A model generated the notes under the pieces. It saw only the letters and a list, made by a program, of their open reading frames with translations. It had not been told where the DNA came from and did no database searches. Below, in pieces: positions 9,781 through 18,465 of a DNA stretch of 64,000 bases. The stretch covers positions 60,397 through 124,396 of the forward strand of contig CAIJHQ010000022.1 of assembly GCA_903820505.1 (NCBI GenBank), in the 5' to 3' direction. The DNA is from Candidatus Omnitrophota bacterium. Lineage in GTDB: Bacteria; Omnitrophota; Omnitrophia; Omnitrophales; Aquincolibacteriaceae. The position numbers and the translations under genes are program-made. Within the stretch, counting starts at the first letter, position 1, and the number at the start of each line of letters is the position of its first letter.

Positions 9781-10881
9781 TTAATTGAGCTGCATCGGCA
9801 TGATCACGTAAAGATATCCTTCGCGGCCCTTCACCAATCCCGGTTTATCCGGCTCGGTTAAAGAGATCGTTATTTTTTCATCGTTCAGATTCTTCAACAC
9901 ATCCAAAAAATACCCCGGGTTGAAGCCTATCGTGATCTCCTGGCCCTTGAATTCCGCCGGCAATTCCTCTTTCGCTTCTCCCATGTTCGGCGATTTCGCC
10001 GACACAATGATCTTGTTCTTTATAAAATCGACCTTTAACGCCGGCGCCTCCGGCGATGTCAATAGAGACGCTCTCCGGACCGCTTGAAGAAGTTCTTCCC
10101 GGTTCGCTTGAACCTGTGTTTTTTCTTCTTTGGGGATCACCTGCTCATAGTTGGGGAAATTTCCCTCGATAAGGCTTGAGGTGAGGAAGGTGTCTTTAAA
10201 CGAAAAGATCACTTTATTTTGAGAGTGAACGATCTTGACCGTTCCTTCCCATTCTAAAAGCTTGGCCAGTTCATGGATCGTCTTCGCCGGGATGATCATA
10301 TCCTGGTTTTTTTCCACTTTGCTTTTTAGTTCCTTTTTAAAAAACGCGAGCCGCCGTCCATCCGTCGCTACGAACCGCACTATATTCCCCTGGAAAGAGA
10401 CCAGAACGCCGTTCAACACATACCGTGTCTCGTCGTGCGAAATGGCAAAAGAGGTCAAAAACAAACTTTCCTTTACGGCCGCCTGCTCCATTTCGATCGC
10501 ATTCTCCACGGAAAAGTCCGGAAGTTTCGGATAGTCCTCTTTTCCAAGCCCCATGATCTTGAATTGGGCCTTCCCGGCCTTGACATTCACGGTGTTGTTC
10601 TTTGTGACTGTGATCTCCACATCCCCTTCGGGAAGTTCCTTGATGATATCGTGAAATTTTCTTGCGGGGACCGTGATACACCCTTCTTGAGCGACGTCCC
10701 CGCTCATAACGGTGGAAAGTCCTACCTCCATGTCTGTGGCAACGATCTTGATCGTCCCGTCCTTATAGGCTTCCAGAAGGATGTTATTTAAAATAGGGAG
10801 TGTGCTTGGTTTCGAGGCCGCTATATTCACACAAGCAGTGACCCTTTTTAAAAATTCGTTTTTTTGCACTTTTATTTCCAT
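9781..10881 (-). CDS. dnaN: DNA polymerase III beta subunit (sliding clamp)
   Basis: A 366-residue protein of normal length for the clamp, which forms a ring that tethers polymerase to DNA. It begins MEIKVQKNEFLKRV and has three similar domains of about 120 residues. The usual end, GREGYLYVIMPMQLN, matches the conserved YVIMPMR/Q terminus, and the internal block GVLVSFQGNIVRFVATDGRRLAF is typical. ATG follows AAGGAG at good distance. It lies 118 bases after dnaA; that gap holds one DnaA box. Confidence 0.96.
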   Translation of the reverse strand: MEIKVQKNEFLKRVTACVNIAASKPSTLPILNNILLEAYKDGTIKIVATDMEVGLSTVMSGDVAQEGCITVPARKFHDIIKELPEGDVEITVTKNNTVNVKAGKAQFKIMGLGKEDYPKLPDFSVENAIEMEQAAVKESLFLTSFAISHDETRYVLNGVLVSFQGNIVRFVATDGRRLAFFKKELKSKVEKNQDMIIPAKTIHELAKLLEWEGTVKIVHSQNKVIFSFKDTFLTSSLIEGNFPNYEQVIPKEEKTQVQANREELLQAVRRASLLTSPEAPALKVDFIKNKIIVSAKSPNMGEAKEELPAEFKGQEITIGFNPGYFLDVLKNLNDEKITISLTEPDKPGLVKGREGYLYVIMPMQLN

Positions 10882-10947
10882 GGACTGCTCCTTTTGCTTT
10901 TATTCTATATTTAAAAATAGCAACCGTAGTACTAGGCTCTGTGAATT

Positions 10948-10956
10948 TGTGGATAA
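10948..10956 (-). promoter_or_regulatory. DnaA box between dnaA and dnaN
   Basis: TGTGGATAA is the reverse complement of the consensus DnaA box TTATCCACA. It is surrounded by AT-rich DNA (TTATATAACTATTTTAA). It may be part of a split origin or control dnaN. Confidence 0.6.
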
Positions 10957-10999
10957 TTATATAACTATTTTAAGGAAAAGAGGTTGTAAAAAAAACATC

Positions 11000-12367
11000 C
11001 TAGGGAAAACTCTCCTCTTTTTTTAACAGATCGATAAGCTTATCCAATAATATCCGCACATTGATGTCTTTTTCCTTTTCTTTCCCGATCTTATTACAGG
11101 AATGAAGCACCGTGGTGTGGTCTTTACCCCCAAAGAACTCACCGATCTCCGGCAGCGAATGCCCGGTGAGCTCCCGAACCAAAAACATGGCGATCTGCCG
11201 GGGTCTTACTATAGAAGCGGTACGTTTCTTCGCGCGAAGGTCGGAAACCTTCATATTGAAGTACTCGGCGACCGTCTTCTGGATCCCTTCTATAGAGAAC
11301 TTTCGAGCCTCTTCCCTGAAGGAATCTTTAAGGATCTCCTGGGCGAGCTTCACATCCAGCGAGGCGTTCGTGAGGGAGCAATAAGCGATGACCCGTATCA
11401 GCGCGCCTTCGAGCTCCCGGATGTTCGACTTTATCTTACTGGCGATAAAATAGGACACATCGTCAGGCACCACAACCGTTTCCCGCTCCATTTTCTTCTT
11501 AAGGATAGCCACGCGCGTTTCGAAATCCGGCGGCTGGATATCCGTGACAAGACCCCAGCCAAAACGGGAGACAAGGCGCTCCTCGAGGCCCGGGATGTCC
11601 CTCGGAGGACGGTCGCTCGTGACGACGATCTGTTTGTGGGCGTCGTAAAGCGTGTTGAAGGTGTTAAAAAATTCCTCCTGGGTGGAGTTTTTTTCCGCGA
11701 TGAAGTGAATGTCGTCTATCAAAAGAAGATCCAACGAACGGTATTTCGCTCGGAACTGTTGCGTGGAGCGCGTTTGGATGGCTGTGATCAATTCATTCGT
11801 GAACTTTTCGCTGGAGATATAGAGGATCTTGAACGCGGGGTTGCGTTTTTTTGTTTCATGAGCAATCGACTGAAGAAGATGGGTTTTTCCCAAACCGGTC
11901 GGCCCGTAGACGAAAAGCGGATTATATTGTTTCGCGGGGGCGTCGCTCACAGCGACGGAGGCCGCGTGGGCAAAACGATTCTGAGGGCCGATGACAAAAG
12001 TATCGAAAGTATACTTTTCGCTCAGCCCCGGAGAGGTTTCTTCCCGCTCCTTCGCCGGCGAGGAGGGAGGTAACGACGGAGCGGTCTTCGGCAGCTCAAC
12101 GACCTGGTACACAAGTTTTACCGGATGTCCAAGCACCTCTTCTGAAGCGGCCAGGATCAAATTCTGGTAATGGTCTTCAAGCCATTTTCCGTAATAACTG
12201 TCCGGAACGACAAGCACGAGGTCTTCCGGGCCGGCGCGCAAAAGCGAGATCGGCTCAAACCAGGTCTTGTAGGAGCGCTCGCTTAACTCGCGGGACAAAA
12301 TGCCGCAGATCTTCTTCCAAACGTCCGCGGAAACGTCTTCGCCCGGAGGAGAAAGAGGCCGGCTCAT
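11000..12367 (-). CDS. dnaA: Chromosomal replication initiator protein DnaA
   Basis: The initiator that binds DnaA boxes, melts the origin and recruits helicase. The N-terminal domain (DVWKKICGILSRELSERSYKTWF) is the DnaB-contact domain. The AAA+ core has Walker A GPTGLGKTHLL and Walker B LLLIDDIHFI. The C-terminal DNA-binding signature is GGKDHTTVLHSCNKI. I chose the ATG at 12367; a TTG at 12385 would add six residues (461 in total), and neither start has a strong ribosome binding site. A DnaA box lies at 12389-12397, just upstream, which suggests autoregulation. Confidence 0.96.
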   Translation of the reverse strand: MSRPLSPPGEDVSADVWKKICGILSRELSERSYKTWFEPISLLRAGPEDLVLVVPDSYYGKWLEDHYQNLILAASEEVLGHPVKLVYQVVELPKTAPSLPPSSPAKEREETSPGLSEKYTFDTFVIGPQNRFAHAASVAVSDAPAKQYNPLFVYGPTGLGKTHLLQSIAHETKKRNPAFKILYISSEKFTNELITAIQTRSTQQFRAKYRSLDLLLIDDIHFIAEKNSTQEEFFNTFNTLYDAHKQIVVTSDRPPRDIPGLEERLVSRFGWGLVTDIQPPDFETRVAILKKKMERETVVVPDDVSYFIASKIKSNIRELEGALIRVIAYCSLTNASLDVKLAQEILKDSFREEARKFSIEGIQKTVAEYFNMKVSDLRAKKRTASIVRPRQIAMFLVRELTGHSLPEIGEFFGGKDHTTVLHSCNKIGKEKEKDINVRILLDKLIDLLKKEESFP

Positions 12368-12388
12368 AGAGGGAAAGACCGGCAAATG

Positions 12389-12397
12389 TTATCCACA
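12389..12397 (+). promoter_or_regulatory. Consensus DnaA box upstream of dnaA
   Basis: TTATCCACA matches the strict DnaA-box consensus. It lies between the likely dnaA promoter and the dnaA start codon, so it can serve both origin binding and repression of dnaA. Confidence 0.8.
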
Positions 12398-12410
12398 GGA
12401 AAATCAATGG

Positions 12411-12437
12411 ATTCTATCATAAAAAAACAGCCTTCAA
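12411..12437 (-). promoter_or_regulatory. Possible dnaA promoter
   Basis: On the minus strand TTGAAG (12432-12437) and TAGAAT (12411-12416) are spaced by 15 bases; using CTTGAA gives 16. The spacing is short, so this is tentative. Confidence 0.4.
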
Positions 12438-12717
12438 GAGCTAAAAAACAAAAAGCGTTCAATGAAAACACAACAAATATTAACAGGTTATTAACACTCA
12501 AAAACGACGACAAAACATCGTGCAAAAAGAACAGGGAAAAAGTTTTTTCAAAGAGGCATCATTCTACCGCAGAAAAACATTTTGTCCAGCGCCATTCTAA
12601 AAAATTTTTGCGAAAGAAGGCAAAGAACGAAAGAAGAAAAAATAAAAGAGCGGCACAATCAGGGAAGAGAAACAAACTTCTGGATATTCCAAAAGAATTT
12701 AACTATAATCCCGCCCT

Positions 12718-12858
12718 ATGGTTAAAAGAACGTATCAGCCTTCCAAGAGGAAACGTCGCTCCAAACACGGCTTTCTTGCCCGCAAGAATACCCAAGGCGG
12801 CCAAAAGGTTCTTTGGCGTCGGCGCAAAAAGGGCAGGAAAAAGCTGACCCAAGTTTAA
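12718..12858 (+). CDS. rpmH: Large ribosomal subunit protein bL34
   Basis: A 46-residue, highly basic protein beginning [19 protein letters not shown] and ending in GRKKLTQV, a standard L34. It was found by translating directly because it is very short. It is the first gene on the right side of the origin and starts the classic rpmH-rnpA-yidD-yidC series. There is no visible ribosome binding site; a TATAAT eight bases before the ATG hints at a leaderless message. Confidence 0.95.
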   Translation: MVKRTYQPSKRKRRSKHGFLARKNTQGGQKVLWRRRKKGRKKLTQV

Positions 12859-12861
12859 GCG

Positions 12862-13239
12862 TTGGACCCGAAAAAGCGGCTGAGGCTGGACCAGCGGCTT
12901 CGCAATCAGGCGGCCTTTAAAAACCTCGTCGACACAGGAACCTTCGCGCGAGGGGTGTTTTTTTACGTTTGGGCCGGGTGTCAGGACAAGGTCGGGCAAA
13001 AGGCAAAGAAAGAACGGCCGGTGATCGGCATTATCGTAAGTCGACGGACGGATCCGCGCGCAACGAAGCGGAACATTTTAAAGAGACGCGTCCGGGAGAT
13101 CTTTCGCAGGAACCAGGGGTCCTTGAAAAGCGGAAGCGCCTGTTTAGTCAAAACACGGCAACTGAAAGAATGGCCCTCCTACGTCGCGATGGAAGAAGAG
13201 TTGCTGGCCCTTTTTAAAAAAACCGGGACATGGACATGA
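12862..13239 (+). CDS. rnpA: Ribonuclease P protein component
   Basis: A 125-residue basic protein that binds RNase P RNA and helps to trim tRNA 5' leaders. The RNR signature is [16 protein letters not shown] near residues 73-88, preceded by the conserved block [20 protein letters not shown]. The start is TTG, three bases after rpmH; no ATG or GTG is available at a sensible place. The 3' end overlaps yidD by ten bases. Confidence 0.9.
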   Translation: MDPKKRLRLDQRLRNQAAFKNLVDTGTFARGVFFYVWAGCQDKVGQKAKKERPVIGIIVSRRTDPRATKRNILKRRVREIFRRNQGSLKSGSACLVKTRQLKEWPSYVAMEEELLALFKKTGTWT

Positions 13240-13448
13240 AAAAGATTTGTATTTTTTTGATACGCTGTTATCGCGCCGGCATCGCCCCCCTCTTCGGGCC
13301 CTGTTGCCGTTTTTCTCCGAGCTGTTCCGTTTACGCGGAGGAGGCGGTCGCTCAAAAAGGCGTACGCGAGGGGAGCAAGAGGGCGCTGAAACGGATCCTC
13401 AAATGTCACCCCTTTCATCCGGGCGGATACGATCCGGTGGAAGTCTAG
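13230..13448 (+). CDS. yidD: Membrane protein insertion efficiency factor YidD
   Basis: A 72-residue protein with the family marks [15 protein letters not shown] and [12 protein letters not shown]. The N-terminal segment is hydrophobic, fitting the known amphipathic membrane-bound form that assists YidC. It overlaps the end of rnpA by ten bases and ends nine bases before yidC, so the four genes act as one operon. Confidence 0.95.
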   Translation: MDMKKICIFLIRCYRAGIAPLFGPCCRFSPSCSVYAEEAVAQKGVREGSKRALKRILKCHPFHPGGYDPVEV

Positions 13449-13457
13449 GGAGGTCTT

Positions 13458-15095
13458 ATGGATAAAAACACGATGAAAGCGGTTGTTCTTGCGGTGGCGG
13501 TCCTCTTGCTTTATCCCGTGGTCCTCAAATGGTTTTACCCGAACGCTTACCAAACCGTGCGTTCCCAAAAAACGGAACAGCGGGCGGCCCTTTCGCTGGC
13601 GATGAAAAAGAAAGAAACCCCGTCGGCCCCGGGTGCGTTCCTGGACAAGGCGACGACTCCGGCGGTAGCTCCCTTCAAGAACGATCTTTACAAGATCGAA
13701 TTCTCAACGCTTGGCGGGACGGTCACGCGGCTTTCCTTTCTCGGAGAGGTTGGCAACAAGGAACGCACCCAAACGGAATTCTTCAACGGGGACCCGCGCG
13801 CGGCGGGGATCTTCGGCCTTACCGTTCTCCATGAAAAAGCGGACCTTTCGCAGACGATCTTCAAATTGTTCCGCAAGGGGCCCGCGGGAGAGATATTCGA
13901 ATTCGTTTATGAGCTGCCCGGCGAATACCGGCTTACAAAGACCTATACCGTTCGCGGCGATGAACCCGTGATCGATCTCGCGATACGCATCAAGGACCTT
14001 TCGGGCCGCGGGCGAAGCGAGGTTCTTCAAATAAAATACGCGATGGACCATGAAAAGGATTACCAGAAAAAATACGGCTTTTATGACGGCGTCGCGTATG
14101 CCGACAAGCTCAAGACCGCAAATTTGGACCACATTAAGAAAAAAGGTTTTTTCTTCCCCGCGAACACGGCTTGGGCCGGATTTATAAAAAAATATTTTGC
14201 TCTCTTGGTGAAGCCGGACGGCAAGATCGCTGACGGCAGCGCGAAAGCGGACGACGAGAGGCTTTTTGGTGCCATTACGCTGGAGCCCGTGATCGTTCCC
14301 GCTGGCGGAGAGGCCGAGAAAAAGGTCCTGATCTATGCCGGGCCGCAGCGGTACGAAGAGCTCAAAAAATTTGGCGTGGGGTTCGAAAGTGTTTTCTCGC
14401 GCGGGTTCTTCGGCGTTTTCAAAACGGCGCTTCTCATGATCATGAAATTCTTTTACCGGTTCACGGGCAACTTCGGCTGGGCGCTCGTGCTGCTGACGCT
14501 TCTGATCAAGCTGATCTTCGCGCCGCTTACGCACATGAGCTACTCCTCGATGAAAAAAATGCAGGTGCTTTCGCCGAAAATGAAGGCGATCCAGGAGCAG
14601 TACAAAAAAGATCCCGCCAAGTCACAACACGAGCTCATGATGCTTTACCGTCGGAATAAAGTGAACCCGATGATGGGCTGTCTTCCCATGCTGATCCAGA
14701 TCCCCGTTTTCATAGCGATGTTCCGGCTGCTTCCGGAGGCGATCGAGCTTCACGGCGCGCCGTTCATCTGGTGGATCAGGGACCTTTCCGCACCGGACCA
14801 TTTGCTGACGTTGCCGTTCACCGTTCCCTTTCTTGGCTGGAACACGCTGAACATTCTGCCGATCCTGATGACGGTCTCCCAGGTGTGGTATCAAAAGCTG
14901 ATGCCGGCACAGCCCGGCTCCACCCCCGAGCAGCAGACCATCATGAACATCATGCCCGTCTTTTTCGGGTTCATTTGCTACAACATGCCTTCGGGACTGA
15001 CGCTTTACTGGTTCCTGCAGAACCTCTTTTCGATCATCCAGCAGGTTTTTATCAACCGGATCGTTATAGTGCTGCATCACGAGGACGCGTCCTGA
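13458..15095 (+). CDS. yidC: Membrane protein insertase YidC
   Basis: A 545-residue inner-membrane insertase. It has an N-terminal membrane anchor (residues 6-22), a large periplasmic beta domain (about 60-300) as in Gram-negative YidC, and five C-terminal membrane segments starting NFGWALVLLTLLIKLIFAP. A Lys in that segment takes the place of the conserved basic groove residue. The signature NPMMGCLPMLIQIPVFIAMF is typical. ATG follows GGGAGG. The large periplasmic domain supports a didermic envelope. Confidence 0.96.
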   Translation: MDKNTMKAVVLAVAVLLLYPVVLKWFYPNAYQTVRSQKTEQRAALSLAMKKKETPSAPGAFLDKATTPAVAPFKNDLYKIEFSTLGGTVTRLSFLGEVGNKERTQTEFFNGDPRAAGIFGLTVLHEKADLSQTIFKLFRKGPAGEIFEFVYELPGEYRLTKTYTVRGDEPVIDLAIRIKDLSGRGRSEVLQIKYAMDHEKDYQKKYGFYDGVAYADKLKTANLDHIKKKGFFFPANTAWAGFIKKYFALLVKPDGKIADGSAKADDERLFGAITLEPVIVPAGGEAEKKVLIYAGPQRYEELKKFGVGFESVFSRGFFGVFKTALLMIMKFFYRFTGNFGWALVLLTLLIKLIFAPLTHMSYSSMKKMQVLSPKMKAIQEQYKKDPAKSQHELMMLYRRNKVNPMMGCLPMLIQIPVFIAMFRLLPEAIELHGAPFIWWIRDLSAPDHLLTLPFTVPFLGWNTLNILPILMTVSQVWYQKLMPAQPGSTPEQQTIMNIMPVFFGFICYNMPSGLTLYWFLQNLFSIIQQVFINRIVIVLHHEDAS

Positions 15096-15209
15096 GTCCC
15101 GGGCGGACCTGACCGGCAGACCGAAAAAACGCTCCGGAACTCTGCAAAAGCCGCGAGCCGCTTGACGCTTCGGTTAATTTAATTCGCAATACAAATCCTT
15201 AAAGATCCT
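15096..15209. other. Gap where mnmE often lies
   Basis: The 114 bases between yidC and mnmG have no gene. mnmE, jag and rsmG, common here in other bacteria, are absent. TTGACG at 15162-15167 could be a -35 element for mnmG, but no good -10 follows. Confidence 0.4.
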
Positions 15210-17036
15210 ATGGAACACTCCCAATACGCGGCCATTGTTGTTGGCGCCGGCCACGCCGGCGTCGAGGCCTCCCTCGCGATCGCGCGCTGCGGATTCCCCG
15301 TTCTTGTAGTGACCATGGACACGAACGCCATCGCACGAATGTCCTGCAATCCCGCGATCGGGGGCCTCGCCAAAGGCCATATTGTCCGCGAGATAGACGC
15401 CCTTGGGGGCGAAATGGGACTTGCGACCGACGCTACCGGCATCCAATTCCGCATGCTCAACAAGTCCAAAGGTCCTGCCGTTTGGGCGCCGCGCGCACAG
15501 GCCGATAAAAAGCAGTACGAGATCTATATGAAGAAGGCTCTTGAAGCCGAGAAAAATCTCGTGCTTAAACAAGGACAGGTCGTGGAGCTCCTTGTCAGGA
15601 ACGGGAAATGCGAAGGGGTCTGGACGCAGGCCGGAGAGACCTATTTTTCCCAGAACGTGATCTTGACCACAGGAACTTTTTTGCAGGGCCTGATCCATGT
15701 CGGCGAGGAACATTATCCGGGAGGGCGGCGGGACGAGCCGCCGGCCGTCGGGCTGTCCGGTTCACTTCGCGGCCTTGGCATCGAGCTCGTTCGCTTTAAA
15801 ACGGGCACTCCTCCGCGGCTTCACGCTAAAAGCATTCGCTGGGAGCTCTTGGAAGAACAAAAAGGCGATGAGCCGCCGCCGTTCTTTTCGTACAGGACAC
15901 AAAACATCAATGTGACGCAACTCTCCTGCTATTTGACCCATACCAATGAAAACGTCCACGAGATCATCCGCCGGAACCTGCACCGGTCCCCTCTTTATGC
16001 CGGAAGGATCGCGGGTATCGGCCCGCGTTATTGCCCATCCGTCGAAGACAAGGTCGTGAAATTCGCGGATAAAAAAAGTCACCAGATCTATCTGGAACCC
16101 GAAGGGCGCGACACACCGGAGATCTACGTGAACGGGTTTTCGACATCGCTCCCGAAAGACGTTCAGGCCGCCGCAGTGCATCAAATACGAGGGCTTGAAA
16201 ACGCGGAGATCATAAAATGGGGTTATGCGATCGAGTATGACGCGGCGCCTCCGACGCAGCTGAAACCTTCGCTGGAAACAAAGAAGATCCAGAATCTTTT
16301 TTTTGCGGGGCAGATCAATTGTACCTCCGGGTACGAAGAAGCGGCGGCGCAGGGGCTTATGGCAGGGCTTAACGTGGTGAGGAAAATGCGCGGGGAAAGC
16401 GAATTTGTCCTGGACCGGTCGGAAGCTTACATCGGGGTCATGATCGACGATCTTGTGACGTGCGGGACCAGCGAGCCGTACCGGATGTTCACATCACGCG
16501 CGGAATTCAGGCTGCTGCTCCGCCAGGACAACGCGGATGAACGGTTGACGGAATACGGACACCAGATCGGTCTCCTGGCTGATGATGCTTTTGAGGAATT
16601 TCAAAAGCGGGCGAAAAAGATCGAAAGCGATACGCAGGAGTTACTCAAAAAACGGATCGGAAACGACTCGCTATATCAATATTTGAAACGTCCTGGCGTA
16701 AGCTACAAATCATTGCTAGAAAACCACTTACACTCATCCGACTTAACGGATGAAGAGATCCACAAAGTAGAAACGGAGATTAAGTACGAGGGGTACATTA
16801 AGCGTCAAAAGACCGACGTTCAAAAATTTAAAAAAATGGAAAAGAAAAAAATCCCAGCATCAACGGATTACGACAGCCTAAGCGGGATTAGTCTTGAGGC
16901 AAAAGAAAAACTGAAAAAGATCCGTCCGGAATCGATCGGTCACGCATCGCGCATTCCGGGGATGTCATTATGCGACCTGTCGATGCTAGCGATCCATATC
17001 GAGCGAACCGCAAGAACCAAAGAGCAGTCTACATAG
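15210..17036 (+). CDS. mnmG: tRNA uridine-34 carboxymethylaminomethyl synthesis enzyme MnmG (GidA)
   Basis: A 608-residue FAD protein that, with MnmE, installs cmnm5U at the wobble base of several tRNAs. The FAD-binding loop is VVGAGHAGVEASLA at residues 10-23, and the conserved CNPAIGGLAKGHIVREIDALGG block follows. Later marks include the block YCPSVEDKV and INCTSGYEEAAAQG, and the C-terminal helical MnmE-binding domain is present. Length is close to the usual 620-630. The last 120 codons and the DNA after them look more AT-rich than the rest of the gene, which may simply reflect relaxed codon choice. MnmE must be encoded elsewhere. Confidence 0.95.
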   Translation: MEHSQYAAIVVGAGHAGVEASLAIARCGFPVLVVTMDTNAIARMSCNPAIGGLAKGHIVREIDALGGEMGLATDATGIQFRMLNKSKGPAVWAPRAQADKKQYEIYMKKALEAEKNLVLKQGQVVELLVRNGKCEGVWTQAGETYFSQNVILTTGTFLQGLIHVGEEHYPGGRRDEPPAVGLSGSLRGLGIELVRFKTGTPPRLHAKSIRWELLEEQKGDEPPPFFSYRTQNINVTQLSCYLTHTNENVHEIIRRNLHRSPLYAGRIAGIGPRYCPSVEDKVVKFADKKSHQIYLEPEGRDTPEIYVNGFSTSLPKDVQAAAVHQIRGLENAEIIKWGYAIEYDAAPPTQLKPSLETKKIQNLFFAGQINCTSGYEEAAAQGLMAGLNVVRKMRGESEFVLDRSEAYIGVMIDDLVTCGTSEPYRMFTSRAEFRLLLRQDNADERLTEYGHQIGLLADDAFEEFQKRAKKIESDTQELLKKRIGNDSLYQYLKRPGVSYKSLLENHLHSSDLTDEEIHKVETEIKYEGYIKRQKTDVQKFKKMEKKKIPASTDYDSLSGISLEAKEKLKKIRPESIGHASRIPGMSLCDLSMLAIHIERTARTKEQST

Positions 17037-17298
17037 CTTTCAAAAATCCCGCCCACCGAGGATAGATATCTCAGCCAAGCAGTATAGCGCTTAATTGCCC
17101 AATCGGCTCGCCGATTAGTACCTAGGCGTTATTCATTCCCGAGATTAATCCGCACAAGACGCAATTATCATTTGAGCTAAACATAAACTACGAGCCTATC
17201 GCTAGGCGTGACAACGGCTTTTATTCATTTAGATAATGAGCTGTAACAACGCATTCGGAAAAGTCTACGGCTCAAATATTGGGAAGAGCACATTGCCG
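17037..17298. other. Non-coding stretch before the parS sites
   Basis: I see no gene here. The composition is less GC-rich than neighbouring DNA, and no long open frame is present. It could be the upstream part of the centromere region. Confidence 0.5.
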
Positions 17299-17314
17299 CG
17301 TTTCACGTGAAACA
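17299..17314. promoter_or_regulatory. parS site 1 (one mismatch)
   Basis: CGTTTCACGTGAAACA matches the 16-base parS consensus TGTTTCACGTGAAACA at 15 positions. It is the binding site for ParB-CTP clamps and lies about 4.9 kb from the origin gap. Confidence 0.9.
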
Positions 17315-17378
17315 CAACAACCCGACGCGGCCTTTCAACGAGTCTATTAAACACTAGACAACATTCCCTGAATGTCAC

Positions 17379-17409
17379 AGAGCCCTCCGAGCATTTTGAG
17401 AGGCTCTTT
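17379..17409 (+). terminator. Possible terminator between the parS sites
   Basis: AGAGCC (17379-17384) pairs with GGCTCT (17402-17407), followed by a short T run. Extra pairing inside the loop is possible. It may end the mnmG transcript. Confidence 0.4.
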
Positions 17410-17452
17410 CACCTCCGGGCTTTTAACAAAATGCACCGCTGCTTGAAAGCAG

Positions 17453-17480
17453 TTGCAATGATAGAAAATATGTGTAAAAT
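17453..17480 (+). promoter_or_regulatory. Probable parA promoter
   Basis: TTGCAA (17453-17458) and TAAAAT (17475-17480) are spaced by 16 bases. Transcription would start just before parS site 2, so ParB binding could repress the operon. Confidence 0.5.
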
Positions 17481-17521
17481 ATTGGCGAGTTAGGTCGAAA
17501 CACTAATAGGATCAATTGCAA

Positions 17522-17537
17522 TGTTTCACGTGAAACA
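17522..17537. promoter_or_regulatory. parS site 2 (perfect)
   Basis: TGTTTCACGTGAAACA is a perfect palindromic parS consensus. It sits between the likely parA promoter and the parA ribosome binding site, so it may work both as a centromere and as an operator. Confidence 0.95.
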
Positions 17538-17549
17538 GTGGGAGGCCCT

Positions 17550-18413
17550 ATGAAACACATATTTTCGTTCTTCAATCAAAAAGGAGGCGTTGGCAAAACA
17601 ACGTCTGCCATTAACGTTGCGGCCGTGCTGGCGCAGAGCGGAAAAAGAGTTCTTCTCATAGATCTTGACTCTCAAGGAAACGCTACGAGCGGCCTTGGCG
17701 TGGAAAAAAACGAGAATGAATTAACATCTTATCAACTTCTTGTTGAAAACGTGTCGGCACGAGAATGTATCAAAAAAACGACCCTGGAAAATCTGTCGAT
17801 CGTTCCGGCGAATGCCCACCTTTCAGGCGCAGAAATGCATTTGATAAGTCTCGAAAAGCGAGAATTCATTCTTCGCGAAAAGCTTCGGACAATAACGAAT
17901 GAATTTGACTTTGTTTTTTTAGATTGTCCTCCGTCGCTTGGCCTTGTGAGCATAAACGCTTTGACCGCAAGCGGTTACATCATTATCCCTTTGCAATGTG
18001 AGTATTACGCGCTTGAGGGGCTCGGGCAGCTTCTTCATACGTATCAGTTGGTAAAAAAGAAACTTAGCATCGAGTTGGAGCTCGGCGGCGTGATATTGAC
18101 GATGGCGGATTTCAGGACGAATCTCACGCAGCAAGTGATAGAAGAAGTAAAAAATTATTTTAAGGAAAAAGTCTTCACGACGGTCATTCCGCGATCGGTC
18201 AAGCTTTCCGAGGCGCCAAGCTTCGGAAAACCCGCGGTCATTTACGATCCGCACAGCCGCGGATCTCAGGCCTACGTTGCTTTAGGGAAAGAGTTCCTGG
18301 AACGATTTTGCGGTGCGGGCACGGAATCTGCCACAGAAAAGGCGGCCGAATCTGTTGCGGCAGAAGTGATGAGCTCCAATACGAATCTCTCGGGAGAACA
18401 GGTGTCCGCTTAA
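17550..18413 (+). CDS. parA: Chromosome partitioning ATPase ParA (Soj)
   Basis: A 287-residue deviant Walker ATPase that moves the origin region together with ParB. The P-loop is KGGVGKTTSAIN (residues 11-22), with IDLDSQGNAT and FVFLDCPPSLG as the A' and B motifs. The end, KLSEAPSFGKPAVIYDPHSRGS, is typical of Soj. I chose ATG 17550, which has GGGAGG at ideal distance; a GTG at 17538 would overlap the ribosome binding site. The C-terminal 25 residues are an Ala/Glu/Ser tail. parB follows after about 50 bases. Confidence 0.95.
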   Translation: MKHIFSFFNQKGGVGKTTSAINVAAVLAQSGKRVLLIDLDSQGNATSGLGVEKNENELTSYQLLVENVSARECIKKTTLENLSIVPANAHLSGAEMHLISLEKREFILREKLRTITNEFDFVFLDCPPSLGLVSINALTASGYIIIPLQCEYYALEGLGQLLHTYQLVKKKLSIELELGGVILTMADFRTNLTQQVIEEVKNYFKEKVFTTVIPRSVKLSEAPSFGKPAVIYDPHSRGSQAYVALGKEFLERFCGAGTESATEKAAESVAAEVMSSNTNLSGEQVSA

Positions 18414-18465
18414 CAGGCGGTGCAGCGGTTCTTTTTAACCCACTCAGACACAAGGAGCCATGATC

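Larger units (their letters stand above)
12386..12717. other. Candidate replication origin (oriC)
   Basis: This 330-base gap lies between divergent dnaA and rpmH and is strikingly AT-rich compared with its surroundings. It holds a perfect DnaA box at 12389-12397 and a looser one (TTATTAACA) near 12488, inside an A/T-rich run that could serve as the unwinding element. Genes on both sides read away from it. Open frames crossing it have no recognisable product. A TATAAT at 12704-12709 is only eight bases before the rpmH ATG, which would give an almost leaderless rpmH message. Confidence 0.7.

Noticed and set aside
12386..12847. 153-residue open frame across the origin gap
   Set aside because: It overlaps rpmH in another frame; its start is Lys/Asn-rich from AT-rich DNA and has no known features.
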